Part shown: piece by piece, positions 7,076-14,940 of the stretch
Layout: every line of letters starts with the position of its first letter
How positions within the stretch are numbered: the first letter of the stretch is position 1
Assembly (NCBI GenBank): GCA_934101425.1
Contig: CAKOQQ010000003.1
Span: forward strand, 62,001 to 126,000
DNA from: an uncultured Bacilli bacterium
Lineage (GTDB): Bacteria > Bacillota_I > Bacilli_A > RF39 > UBA660
DNA: 64,000 nucleotides
Direction: 5' to 3'
Notes under the pieces: model-generated
Databases searched by the model: none
The model's input: only the letters and a program-made list of their open reading frames with translations
What the model was told of the DNA's origin: nothing
Translations under genes and position numbers: made by a program

Positions 7076-10045
7076 TTAATTCTCTGTTCTTTTATTATAT
7101 ATATCATTTAAATCGTTAAGTTGTTGTTGTAAAACAAGTGCTTCAGCTTGTCTTCCCAAATCATTTAACTCAGTTATTTTTGTTCTTAATTCATTCATTT
7201 GTGAAGCCACTTGAGTTAAAGATTGTTCTGATTGTTTCATTAAATCTAATTGTTTTGAACGCATATTTTCAAGATCCGCTCTCATTCTTTGTAATTCTTG
7301 TTCACCAGCAACTTTAGTAGCTCCAGTTTCACTAGCAACTTGTGCAGTAACATTTTCAATATCACGTAAACGAGTATTTATATTTTCAGTTACTGAATTT
7401 AATTGTTGTTCTACTTGTCTATATTCTGTAGTAACATTGTTTACTTGCATTATTACATTAGAAGTTTCTTGACCTAATTCATGGCCACCATTTACTACTC
7501 TTATAGGTTGTTGTGTAACAACTTGTGATTGTCTAAGGACTCTTTGTGCATTAGTTTCAGGTCCTGTTTGAGCAGCATTTTGTTCAATTACCTCTTGTCT
7601 TGTCATTCCAACTGGTTCATCATTGTTTCTATCATCTGTTCTTACGATAGTTGTTCCACCATTTACTACATTAGGTTGTCCTGATGCCACATTTGTACTG
7701 CCAGAAGAAATCACTTGACCATTAGAACTATATATAACAGTTCCATTTTGTGAAGTTTGTTGTGTTTGTACATTTGAAATAACTTCACCATTTGCACCAT
7801 ATATTGGTATAGACGTTCCATTTGATTGTGTTGTTTCAGTAGTTCTTTGTACTGTAGTTGTACCTTCACGTTCTTCTCTACGTTGTTCAATTTTTTCGCC
7901 CTTTTCAATTCTATCTTTAGCTGTTTCATACAATGTTTTATTTTTAGCATCTTCTGGATACATTTCTCCCATTTTCTTCAAATCTTCATTAGCAAAATCA
8001 TATTCAGAACCTGCTTTTACGTATGCAACACGTAAATCATCTACATATTTTGCAGCTTCTGCGCCAGCTATCTTTCTAACTTGGCCATTAGAATCAGTTA
8101 TTTCGATTGCACCTTCACTTTGTAATTGTAATGATGCTTTTTCATATGCAGATTGAGCTGCATTTCTATTATCTTTAGCTACTCTTGTACGAGCTACTTG
8201 ATCAGCATATTCTTGACTTTGATATAATCTTCCTTCACCGGCTTTTTCGGCTGCTGCATCCATATCAAGTTTTACTTCCTTAGATGCTTTTTCTCTTGCA
8301 GCTGTTTCGCTGATATTTTCTCTTTCCATAATTTCTTTTGTTTTTTCTTTAACTTTAACCTCACGTTCAGCAGTTGCTATTTGTTTTACTTTGTCATATG
8401 CTTCTTGTTGATCTAAACGTAATTGCTTTTCTTTTTCCCCTTTAACAATTTCATCATGGTAATCAGCTTTCATTTTTCTTACAACTTTTCTTCCTTCTTT
8501 TCTTACTTGCGCTGCTGCGCCAGCTACACCATCTGTAATTGCAGAACCGCCAAGCCAACTTGTTGCATCCCAACCACTATCAAATGCTTCAGCACCAACA
8601 GATGCAATAGATGCTGCTTTTTCTGCTTTTTTTGCTTGTGATTTGTACTCCTCTTCTACTTTCCTCATTGCTTCTTTTGCAGCAGTTTTGGCATCCTTCT
8701 TACTTTTACCAGCATTTAAAGCTTCTTGTCTAGCCCTTGCTGCTGCCACATTCTTTTCTGTTCTTTTTTGAACGCGCCAATTATCTCTTGCTTGTGCTCT
8801 TGCTGCTGCCCAATTCATTGCACCTCCAAGGGCTTTTCCAGCTAGTGGAGCCTTAGTAGCAACAGTTGCTGCTTCATTCAATTTCTTTAATGGATTAAAT
8901 CCACCTTTTACAATGCCATCCATCATTGGAAATAATTTAATAATCATATCAGGTAATTGTTTAGCAAATAATAAAGCACCTATTATTATAAATACCATAG
9001 CTAATACCGCAACCGGTATGCTATCATTAGCAGCTTTTACAAGTTCTCTCCATACACTTGTTTGAACTCTTGTAATAATATAAATTACAAAATTAACAGA
9101 AGCCAATCTTAAAAATAAATCTAAATATGTAGCCCATGCCATTTCAAACCATTTAGAAAGCATTCCTTTTGCACCTTTATCAGGATTTATCATTGATAAA
9201 ATAGGTATAGGTGATATTAACATTAAAAATGCTATTTTAATAGAACGTATAGCTATATCTATGCAGAAAGTCAAAAATATAAAGCATAAAAACAATCCTA
9301 CAATAGCAGATATACCCCATCTATATTCAAGAAAATAACTATAATTGCCGCTATTTTCAGCTTTAGTATGGATGTCGTTTGTCATATGTGCCATAAGTGG
9401 AGCGTGTTCACCAAATATTAATTGTTTTACATCACTTTCTTTTGTCGCAGTGTCATATTGGTCAACGGCAGCTTCATCCTCTACCGCACTTTTTAATGAA
9501 TCAACACATGCTATGCTAGTTTTATTATCTTCTATCTTATATAAGTCACCGCAAGTTACACCGCCAGCTTCCATTGTGTCAAAATTTGGCATCATGAACG
9601 CACTAAGTACTGTAAAGGATATTTTTTTCCCTCCAGTTTCCATTGCATTTCCTCCGCCAGATGTTCCAAGAATAAGTTTTCCTATAACATCATTTGAAAT
9701 TACAGCATTTTGCAATCTCATTGCATAATTGTAAATTGTTGGCATTGAAACCAACAAAACAAGAGCTGTTGATATATTCCAAACAAGTTTATTATATCCC
9801 GTATTTTGATTTGTAAATGTATCTGGGTTAACTAAGTATTTAAGCATTGAAAAGCCAATTTTAAATAGCATAAATACACCCAAAATAACATAAACTCTAT
9901 TTGTAAACCTTGAAATTTCTTCTGCATTTATAAGTTCGGTGTTAGCAATTGTAGAAAAAATTCTATAAATAATATCAGCTAAACTATAAATACCATAATC
10001 TATTATTCCAGCTAATTTTCTTAATATTTCTATAAACCAATCCAT
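7076..10045 (-). CDS. VirB6/TrbL-like polytopic channel protein with very long cytoplasmic tail
   Basis: The first 390 residues hold six or more membrane helices; segments such as VYVILGVFMLFKIGF, AIVGLFLCFIFLTF and AVLAMVFIIIGALLF are visible, with an extracellular loop of about 120 residues between the third and fourth. This is the architecture of VirB6/TrbL conjugation-channel proteins. The remaining 600 residues are unusual: an Ala/Lys/Glu-rich coiled-coil region (about 420-700), a Gln/Asn/Thr-rich low-complexity region containing two similar units (YGANGEVIS and YSSNGQVIS), and a final coiled coil. The tail should lie in the cytoplasm. It is followed after 16 bp by the PrgI-family gene, fitting the usual VirB6-PrgI-TraC-VirB4 order. 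Confidence 0.8.
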   Translation of the reverse strand: MDWFIEILRKLAGIIDYGIYSLADIIYRIFSTIANTELINAEEISRFTNRVYVILGVFMLFKIGFSMLKYLVNPDTFTNQNTGYNKLVWNISTALVLLVSMPTIYNYAMRLQNAVISNDVIGKLILGTSGGGNAMETGGKKISFTVLSAFMMPNFDTMEAGGVTCGDLYKIEDNKTSIACVDSLKSAVEDEAAVDQYDTATKESDVKQLIFGEHAPLMAHMTNDIHTKAENSGNYSYFLEYRWGISAIVGLFLCFIFLTFCIDIAIRSIKIAFLMLISPIPILSMINPDKGAKGMLSKWFEMAWATYLDLFLRLASVNFVIYIITRVQTSVWRELVKAANDSIPVAVLAMVFIIIGALLFAKQLPDMIIKLFPMMDGIVKGGFNPLKKLNEAATVATKAPLAGKALGGAMNWAAARAQARDNWRVQKRTEKNVAAARARQEALNAGKSKKDAKTAAKEAMRKVEEEYKSQAKKAEKAASIASVGAEAFDSGWDATSWLGGSAITDGVAGAAAQVRKEGRKVVRKMKADYHDEIVKGEKEKQLRLDQQEAYDKVKQIATAEREVKVKEKTKEIMERENISETAAREKASKEVKLDMDAAAEKAGEGRLYQSQEYADQVARTRVAKDNRNAAQSAYEKASLQLQSEGAIEITDSNGQVRKIAGAEAAKYVDDLRVAYVKAGSEYDFANEDLKKMGEMYPEDAKNKTLYETAKDRIEKGEKIEQRREEREGTTTVQRTTETTQSNGTSIPIYGANGEVISNVQTQQTSQNGTVIYSSNGQVISSGSTNVASGQPNVVNGGTTIVRTDDRNNDEPVGMTRQEVIEQNAAQTGPETNAQRVLRQSQVVTQQPIRVVNGGHELGQETSNVIMQVNNVTTEYRQVEQQLNSVTENINTRLRDIENVTAQVASETGATKVAGEQELQRMRADLENMRSKQLDLMKQSEQSLTQVASQMNELRTKITELNDLGRQAEALVLQQQLNDLNDIYNKRTEN

Positions 10046-10056
10046 GCATTCACCTC

Positions 10057-10488
10057 CTAATCATATATACAGTTTGTATAACTATTATTACTACCTAAAA
10101 ATATTTGTATTGTCATATTTACTAATGATGGTAATATAAATATTATTACTACAATTATAAGTCTTGTTTTAAATTTTTTTGCTGCTTTTTTTAATCCATC
10201 AGAATCGTCTGATGTTATTGCCTTACCAAAGTCTAATGATCCCATAACTAACAATAATGCTATGGCAAAGAATTCCATCCAGCCATATCCTTCTTTTAAC
10301 ACTTGAACAAAGTCAGAACCCAAAAGTCCTTTGCAGCCTCCACTGATGTCGCTATTGCCAGTTTCCATTTCACCCTTTGTTGTATAGCCTGGGCTTCCTT
10401 CTTTTGCGGCATTCACAACATTCATGCTTGACAAAAACGAAAACATTACTATCATCATAATTCCTATACAATATAAAAACTTTTTCAT
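10057..10488 (-). CDS. VirB2-like T4SS pilin/channel protein with signal peptide
   Basis: The start ATG at 10488 is chosen because GGAGG lies 7 bp upstream and the product then begins with a signal peptide (MKKFLYCIGIMMIV, cleavage near VVNA). The mature protein has two membrane helices separated by a short loop, with the motif SLDFGKAITSDDSDGLKKA between them and two cysteines near the ends. The two-helix layout and the D-x-GKA motif are shared with the neighbouring 111-residue protein and match the VirB2-like T4SS pilin family of Gram-positives. It is first in the T4SS operon, 12 bp before the virB6-like gene. Confidence 0.7.
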   Translation of the reverse strand: MKKFLYCIGIMMIVMFSFLSSMNVVNAAKEGSPGYTTKGEMETGNSDISGGCKGLLGSDFVQVLKEGYGWMEFFAIALLLVMGSLDFGKAITSDDSDGLKKAAKKFKTRLIIVVIIFILPSLVNMTIQIFLGSNNSYTNCIYD

Positions 10489-10519
10489 ATAAACCTCCAT
10501 GCTACAATAACTCAATATA

Positions 10520-10528
10520 ATTATAGCA
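10520..10528 (-). promoter_or_regulatory. extended -10 promoter of the T4SS operon
   Basis: TGCTATAAT, a perfect -10 with the TGn extension, lies about 32 bp upstream of the first T4SS gene and just after a terminator on the same strand. The -35 region is only a T-run, which extended -10 promoters tolerate. It would start a unit covering the VirB2-like, VirB6-like, PrgI, TraC-like and VirB4 genes. Confidence 0.6.
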
Positions 10529-10542
10529 TAAATATAACACAA

Positions 10543-10576
10543 AAAAAACAAATAAAATAATTTTTATTTGTTTTTT
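10543..10576 (-). terminator. intrinsic terminator after the 111-residue VirB2-like gene
   Basis: A ten-base inverted repeat (ACAAATAAAA / TTTTATTTGT) followed on the minus strand by a run of T. It separates the Tad-side transcription unit from the T4SS operon. Confidence 0.75.
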
Positions 10577-10589
10577 TATAAAATAATCA

Positions 10590-10925
10590 TTACTTTCCGT
10601 TAACGATTACACTCCAACATGCATTTGAATTGCCAGCATCGCCTGAGCCATTAACAACTCCTAACACAATTTGTAAGAATGTTGGCACTAAAAATACGCA
10701 AACAGCAACTATTAATTTCTTAATAAATAATTTTTGTGCATTTTTAATTTCATCATCTTTTTGAGCCATTACAGCTTTACCTAAATCCCAAGAACCCCAA
10801 ATAACTAATAAAATAGGCACTCCCCATTTTACTAATAAAAATAAAGTGTGGAATATATTTGTAATTGCCGCAGGAATAGTTGCAGTTCCGATTTTGCAGC
10901 CAGCTAAAATGTTAAATAATTCCAT
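10590..10925 (-). CDS. VirB2-like two-helix T4SS protein
   Basis: A 111-residue protein with two membrane helices (about 22-45 and 67-95) and the linking motif SWDLGKAVMAQKDDEIKNA, closely echoing the SLDFGKA motif of the next gene. There is no cleavable signal peptide; one Cys sits before helix 1 and another near the C-terminus. This looks like a second member of the Gram-positive VirB2/T4SS-pilin family. It has its own promoter and terminator, so its level could differ greatly from the rest of the machine. The RBS is AGGAGGAGAGG, unusually strong. Confidence 0.65.
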   Translation of the reverse strand: MELFNILAGCKIGTATIPAAITNIFHTLFLLVKWGVPILLVIWGSWDLGKAVMAQKDDEIKNAQKLFIKKLIVAVCVFLVPTFLQIVLGVVNGSGDAGNSNACWSVIVNGK

Positions 10926-10951
10926 AACCTCTCCTCCTTTAATCTAATATT

Positions 10952-10980
10952 ATAATAACTTATTTTTATATAAAAATCAA
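10952..10980 (-). promoter_or_regulatory. promoter of the 111-residue VirB2-like gene
   Basis: TTGATT, a 17-base spacer and TATTAT, ending about 27 bp before the start codon. Immediately upstream lies a perfect 10-bp tandem repeat that could be an operator. Confidence 0.6.
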
Positions 10981-10981
10981 T

Positions 10982-11001
10982 AAATATTGTCAAATATTGT
11001 C
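10982..11001 (-). repeat. 10-bp perfect tandem repeat upstream of a promoter
   Basis: GACAATATTT occurs twice head to tail, one helical turn apart, ending next to the -35 hexamer. The spacing is what a cooperative regulator would need. It also supplies a possible alternative -35 (TTGACA). Confidence 0.5.
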
Positions 11002-11006
11002 ATTTT

Positions 11007-11999
11007 TTAAAAAATTCCTAAAATTTTATCTTTCTTTTCTACTGCATCAGATGTATCAATTCTATGGAATCCAATAGTTTCTAAAAATGCCTTCATAGTA
11101 TATATATCATCATTTTTTTCATCTAATGGTGGAATATTATATAAAATTGTTAATCTTGATTCATATTCAAATTCCATTACATCTTGTGCATTTAATAAGC
11201 TTTTATTTAGTACTACTTTTTTATCCTTTAATTTAGGTATCATAACAGGATTGATTTGCATAAGTCTATTTAATTTAATAGTTGTTGGTTCTATTAAATA
11301 AATAATATCTGTCATAAATTGTTCTGCAGCTTCATTTTTATTCATATCTACTAAAACTACTTCTTTAGCGTTATTTTTAGCTAAAAAATTACCTAATTCA
11401 TTAGTACTAATACTTACTAGTTCGCTATCTTTAAAATATTCAAAATCTCTTTTGTCTAGTTCAAGTGCTATTACAGTATAATTTTTTTCCAAATGCTTTT
11501 TCATCATATAAGTAAGAGTTGTAGCTCCGGCTCCATTAGTAACATTTCTAATACCTATTACTCTAGCTCCGCTAGCATTAGTTTTAACTACTTCATTATT
11601 TGTTGATACCGTATCATTATCAAGTTGTTGTATATGTGCCACATCTCTATAACTATTAGGTGATTCTAATAAATATTTTACTCCATCAATAGTAGTAGTA
11701 AAATTATAAATTCCCATTGAAATAAGTTTAGATAAATAAGCACTTGAAGAACTATCAACAGAATCATCTAATAGTAATATTACTTTACTCATATCAAGTG
11801 ATATAGATAATTTTTGAATAACTCTTATATCTTCATGATTTCTAATAGCTGTAATATCTAAGATCATTCTATTATAGAAGAATGTTTGAAAAGTGGAAAT
11901 GATTTCTTCAACATCATATTCACCATACATAGTTTTCATTACTTCAATATTTAAGTTAGCTAGTAAAGTTTGATACTTATTGGCAACTACTACATTCAT
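11007..11999 (-). CDS. TadZ/CpaE-like pilus-localisation ATPase with degenerate P-loop
   Basis: Residues 1-130 look like an atypical receiver-type domain (strand-helix pattern with KVILLLDDSVD), and residues 140-300 a ParA/MinD-like fold starting RVIGIRNVTNGAGATTL. That is the domain order of CpaE/TadZ, which places Tad pili at the pole. The deviant Walker A motif normally has a lysine before GG and another before ST; here both are absent (TNGAGATT), so ATP hydrolysis may be lost, as reported for some TadZ proteins. It is 9 bp downstream of a pilin-like gene and closes the Tad set. Confidence 0.75.
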   Translation of the reverse strand: MNVVVANKYQTLLANLNIEVMKTMYGEYDVEEIISTFQTFFYNRMILDITAIRNHEDIRVIQKLSISLDMSKVILLLDDSVDSSSSAYLSKLISMGIYNFTTTIDGVKYLLESPNSYRDVAHIQQLDNDTVSTNNEVVKTNASGARVIGIRNVTNGAGATTLTYMMKKHLEKNYTVIALELDKRDFEYFKDSELVSISTNELGNFLAKNNAKEVVLVDMNKNEAAEQFMTDIIYLIEPTTIKLNRLMQINPVMIPKLKDKKVVLNKSLLNAQDVMEFEYESRLTILYNIPPLDEKNDDIYTMKAFLETIGFHRIDTSDAVEKKDKILGIF

Positions 12000-12008
12000 A
12001 AAACCCTC

Positions 12009-12425
12009 CTATAAATCATAAATTGTTCTTGTTTGACCTTTTATTTTTACTTCGATAATATTATTTATTACTGGTAAATTTAAATTAGCAAAAATATACA
12101 CGGTATAATATTTACCTCTATTAGTAGAAAATTCATATACACAATATGCATATGTACTATTATTATTTATAGAGTTTTCACCATCATACTTTGGACAATT
12201 TTTAGATTTTCTTTTTACATTATATCCAACATCTTTTAAATATTGTTCTATTTCATTCTTAGCTGAATTATTATACCCATTATATTTTTCGATTATATCT
12301 ACCATTTTATTTTTTGTTTTAAATGCTCTAGAGTAAGAGAAAAATGTTATCATCAGTAACGAAATTATAGTAATAAAAGCAGCTATCATACCAATAAGAA
12401 AAGACGTGTTTATTGACTCATTCAT
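12009..12425 (-). CDS. TadE-like minor pilin
   Basis: A 138-residue protein with one N-terminal membrane helix (about 8-30) preceded by a short polar leader, then a globular domain with two cysteines (KNCPKYDG and YAYCVYEF). The end (NLPVINNIIEVKIKG) matches the end of the next upstream gene product, so the two are paralogues. Length, topology and position between the pilin and TadZ genes suit minor pilins or TadE/TadF-type pseudopilins. I cannot pin down a prepilin cleavage site. Confidence 0.6.
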   Translation of the reverse strand: MNESINTSFLIGMIAAFITIISLLMITFFSYSRAFKTKNKMVDIIEKYNGYNNSAKNEIEQYLKDVGYNVKRKSKNCPKYDGENSINNNSTYAYCVYEFSTNRGKYYTVYIFANLNLPVINNIIEVKIKGQTRTIYDL

Positions 12426-12442
12426 ATTATACTTCTCCTTAA

Positions 12443-12856
12443 TTAAAATTTATACATTCTATCAGTTTTAGAAAATATTGGAAGTTTAATTACTTGATTT
12501 ATTATTGGAAAATCCCAAGTCATAAATGTAATTACACCATAACTAAATCTATCGGTTGAACCATCATTATCAAATCTATAAATGCATATGCCAGAAAACT
12601 CTCTTTCCGCTTTAACACCATCCTTTTTAGGGCATGTAACATTATTTGCTTTATAAGTGTAGTTATTAAGTAATCTTACAACTTCAGATTGATAGCATGT
12701 AAATTTTCCTTCGCAACTTTCAACAATAGAAGTAACTCTATTATTTAATTTGAAAGCTTTATAATAACTCATAATTGCTGCTAAAAAAGCAAATAAAATT
12801 ACTATAAATGCTGCAATTATTGTATATGTAGGTACAGAGCCTACTGCCTTTTTCAT
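12443..12856 (-). CDS. TadE-like minor pilin, paralogue of its neighbour
   Basis: A 137-residue protein with an N-terminal helix (about 10-32) and a globular domain with four cysteines (CEGKFTC, VTCPKKDG, GICIYRF), one pair more than its paralogue. The shared C-terminal pattern FPIINQVIKLPIF marks the relationship. It lies 17 bp upstream of that paralogue and downstream of the Flp-like pilin gene, after a hairpin. A surface-exposed minor pilin stabilised by disulfides is the likeliest role. Confidence 0.6.
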   Translation of the reverse strand: MKKAVGSVPTYTIIAAFIVILFAFLAAIMSYYKAFKLNNRVTSIVESCEGKFTCYQSEVVRLLNNYTYKANNVTCPKKDGVKAEREFSGICIYRFDNDGSTDRFSYGVITFMTWDFPIINQVIKLPIFSKTDRMYKF

Positions 12857-12881
12857 ATTTCACCCACTTTAAAACATAGTT

Positions 12882-12911
12882 AAATAGCTATTCAAAATTG
12901 AATAGCTATTT
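12882..12911 (-). terminator. long hairpin after the Flp-like pilin gene
   Basis: AAATAGCTATTCAA / TTGAATAGCTATTT is a 14-bp perfect inverted repeat with a two-base centre, just downstream of the pilin stop. The T-run after it is short. It probably gives partial termination, so that pilin mRNA exceeds that of the downstream minor pilins. Confidence 0.6.
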
Positions 12912-12920
12912 TTTTCTTTA

Positions 12921-13148
12921 TTATTTTTCATTAATACAAGCATTATATGTAGCTGCGTCATATGAAGTTGTTCCAGTTGCTTGTGAACAAGTGTTATTTT
13001 TCCAAGTTCCACCGGCATCTGTACAACATGATTTTTTCTTAACATTATCCATTAATTTAGTAATTAATGGTGTAGCTACTGCTGCTACGATAGCTATTAA
13101 AACGATAACTAATACAGTCATGTTTGCTTCTCCTGCTGCTTCTTTCAT
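12921..13148 (-). CDS. small Flp-like major pilin candidate
   Basis: A 75-residue protein: a short charged leader ending EAAGEA, an 18-residue hydrophobic helix (VLVIVLIAIVAAVATPL), then a small Cys-rich head (KKKSCCTDAGG, NNTCSQA, YNACINEK). Flp pilins of Tad systems have this size and plan; the leader resembles a class III signal with cleavage after Gly. The head is richer in cysteine than classic Flp pilins. It has its own promoter and a hairpin right after the stop, and sits next to tadC, as expected for the major pilin. Confidence 0.7.
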   Translation of the reverse strand: MKEAAGEANMTVLVIVLIAIVAAVATPLITKLMDNVKKKSCCTDAGGTWKNNTCSQATGTTSYDAATYNACINEK

Positions 13149-13177
13149 TTGCTTTCACCACCTTTATTTTCAAATTA

Positions 13178-13206
13178 ATTTTATCATATTAAAATTTATA
13201 TATCAA
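13178..13206 (-). promoter_or_regulatory. promoter of the Flp-like pilin gene
   Basis: TTGATA, 17-base spacer, TAAAAT, in the 80-bp gap between tadC and the pilin gene. The RBS (AAGGTGGTGA) follows about 25 bp downstream. Confidence 0.6.
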
Positions 13207-13228
13207 TATTTTTTTACAATTATTTACA

Positions 13229-14023
13229 CTATGTACTCATCATTTGGGCCATTGCAAGAAGAAGTACAAATACAATTCCTCCACCTGTACCAAATAACAT
13301 AACCATGGTTTTCTTTTCCATACGATCTAGTCTATCTGCATATCTTTGTTCACGAGCTTTATTTTGTAAACTTGATACCGTTCTAGAAAACATAAGTAAT
13401 TGTTCTTGTTTATTTTCTTGAGAACCAAGACCCAATCTATATAAAAGTCTCATCATTCTCATTGAATCTCTAACGGGATACTCTAATGCAAAATCCATAT
13501 AAGGTTGTACAGAAGAATCCCCATCTTCTATTTTGGCTACTAACCTTTTTAAACCTAATCTAAATATTTCAGGTGCAGTATCAATAGATCTTGATAAGGC
13601 AACTGGAACAGTGTAGTGTTGTATTAATATTTCCAAACTCTTTAAGAAATAAGGAAGTAATAAATTTATTCTATATAGATTAGCCTTATAATAAGATTTT
13701 AAAGACATGTATTGTTGTTTAAACATTACAAATCCAGCGGCTACCGCAAGTAATATTATAACAGCATTTAATTTTGTAATAAATACAAATATTACAGCCA
13801 CCATCCCTACTAGGGCATTTCTTATTCTTTGTGTATATAAAACAGATACATCAATATCTTCACCATATTTTACGGTAAGTAAGAATTTATAATCATCTTC
13901 CATTAAAAATCTAAAATATGGTTCTACATCATTTATAAATTTCTTTGTGCTGATTTTTTTATTATACTCAAATACAGCCATTACAATTACAACTATTATT
14001 AAAAATATCATTCCTAAAGTCAT
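13229..14023 (-). CDS. tadC: TadC-like pilus assembly membrane protein
   Basis: A 264-residue T2SF/GspF-type protein: an N-terminal helix, a central pair of helices at about 65-100, a cytoplasmic helical domain (LPYFLKSLEILIQHYTVPVA and MRMMRLLYRLGLG) and a C-terminal helix. This is the layout of TadC, the platform protein partnering TadB. Its ATG overlaps the tadB stop as TAATG, implying coupled translation and stoichiometric pairing. Assignment as TadC rather than TadB rests on gene order after the ATPase. Confidence 0.8.
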   Translation of the reverse strand: MTLGMIFLIIVVIVMAVFEYNKKISTKKFINDVEPYFRFLMEDDYKFLLTVKYGEDIDVSVLYTQRIRNALVGMVAVIFVFITKLNAVIILLAVAAGFVMFKQQYMSLKSYYKANLYRINLLLPYFLKSLEILIQHYTVPVALSRSIDTAPEIFRLGLKRLVAKIEDGDSSVQPYMDFALEYPVRDSMRMMRLLYRLGLGSQENKQEQLLMFSRTVSSLQNKAREQRYADRLDRMEKKTMVMLFGTGGGIVFVLLLAMAQMMST

Positions 14024-14928
14024 TATTCAGCACCTACATCTTCATTATAATATTTTTCACCACTTATTAAAAAATATGTATTAAGTGCAACAATTAAGTG
14101 AATTAATAGTTGCATTTTCCAATCTGCAATCATAGTCATATATTTTTCTGTACCAAGTAATAATTGTACTAGCATTACCATTCCATATAGTACTAAACCG
14201 AATTGAATAAACTTCTTATGGAAATTTGATCTATCCATACGGTCTCTATAAACGCTTTCTACAAGCATATCTATATCGAGTGACATATTTTCTAATGATT
14301 CACCAGCATCCTTAGAACCTTCATTAGTAATTTGTAGGAATAATTGATGCATGTTTTTTACAATATAATAATCATATTTGCTACTCATATAATCAAGAGC
14401 TTGATTTATAGTACCATTTTCATATGCCATATCAATCATAATTCTCACATCTGATTTGATAGGATCTTCAAGTACTCCAGAATCATATACCCCTTCAAGT
14501 GCCTTAACAAATGATTGAGTAGTAGCAAATTCCATAATAACATTTGTAGTATATATTTGAACTTGTTCAAATATAAATTCACTATATAATCTTTTACATC
14601 TTAAATAATTAATATATGGTATAAAGCCAACAGCAATAAAAGCATATACAACAGATATAACTAAGTTATAAAAATACATATATGATATTACTGCAGCAAC
14701 ACTTGCAAAAATTGCAATTTGCATAGCATATTGTTTTGTAGTATATTCTTGATTTAACTTTTTAACCTTTTCTTTTACAACTTTGTATGAATAAGGCAAA
14801 ATCTTATCATAAATACTACCTATTTGATTTAAAAGATATGTATATGTTCTTTCTCCACTATCATTTCTATATACAACTATAAATATAAGAATTACAGTTA
14901 CTAGAAAAAACAAAGTCTCAATAGACAT
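14023..14928 (-). CDS. tadB: TadB-like pilus assembly membrane protein
   Basis: A 301-residue T2SF-type platform protein with an N-terminal helix, a helical pair at about 70-105, a cytoplasmic domain (TTNVIMEFATTQSFVKALEGVY; ESLENMSLDIDMLVESVYRD) and two C-terminal helices. It directly follows the TadA/CpaF gene (12 bp gap) and is coupled to tadC, giving the classic A-B-C order. In Tad systems TadB and TadC form the inner-membrane base on which the hexameric ATPase acts. The RBS is AAAGGAGGG. Confidence 0.8.
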   Translation of the reverse strand: MSIETLFFLVTVILIFIVVYRNDSGERTYTYLLNQIGSIYDKILPYSYKVVKEKVKKLNQEYTTKQYAMQIAIFASVAAVISYMYFYNLVISVVYAFIAVGFIPYINYLRCKRLYSEFIFEQVQIYTTNVIMEFATTQSFVKALEGVYDSGVLEDPIKSDVRIMIDMAYENGTINQALDYMSSKYDYYIVKNMHQLFLQITNEGSKDAGESLENMSLDIDMLVESVYRDRMDRSNFHKKFIQFGLVLYGMVMLVQLLLGTEKYMTMIADWKMQLLIHLIVALNTYFLISGEKYYNEDVGAE

Positions 14929-14940
14929 AATATCCCTCCT

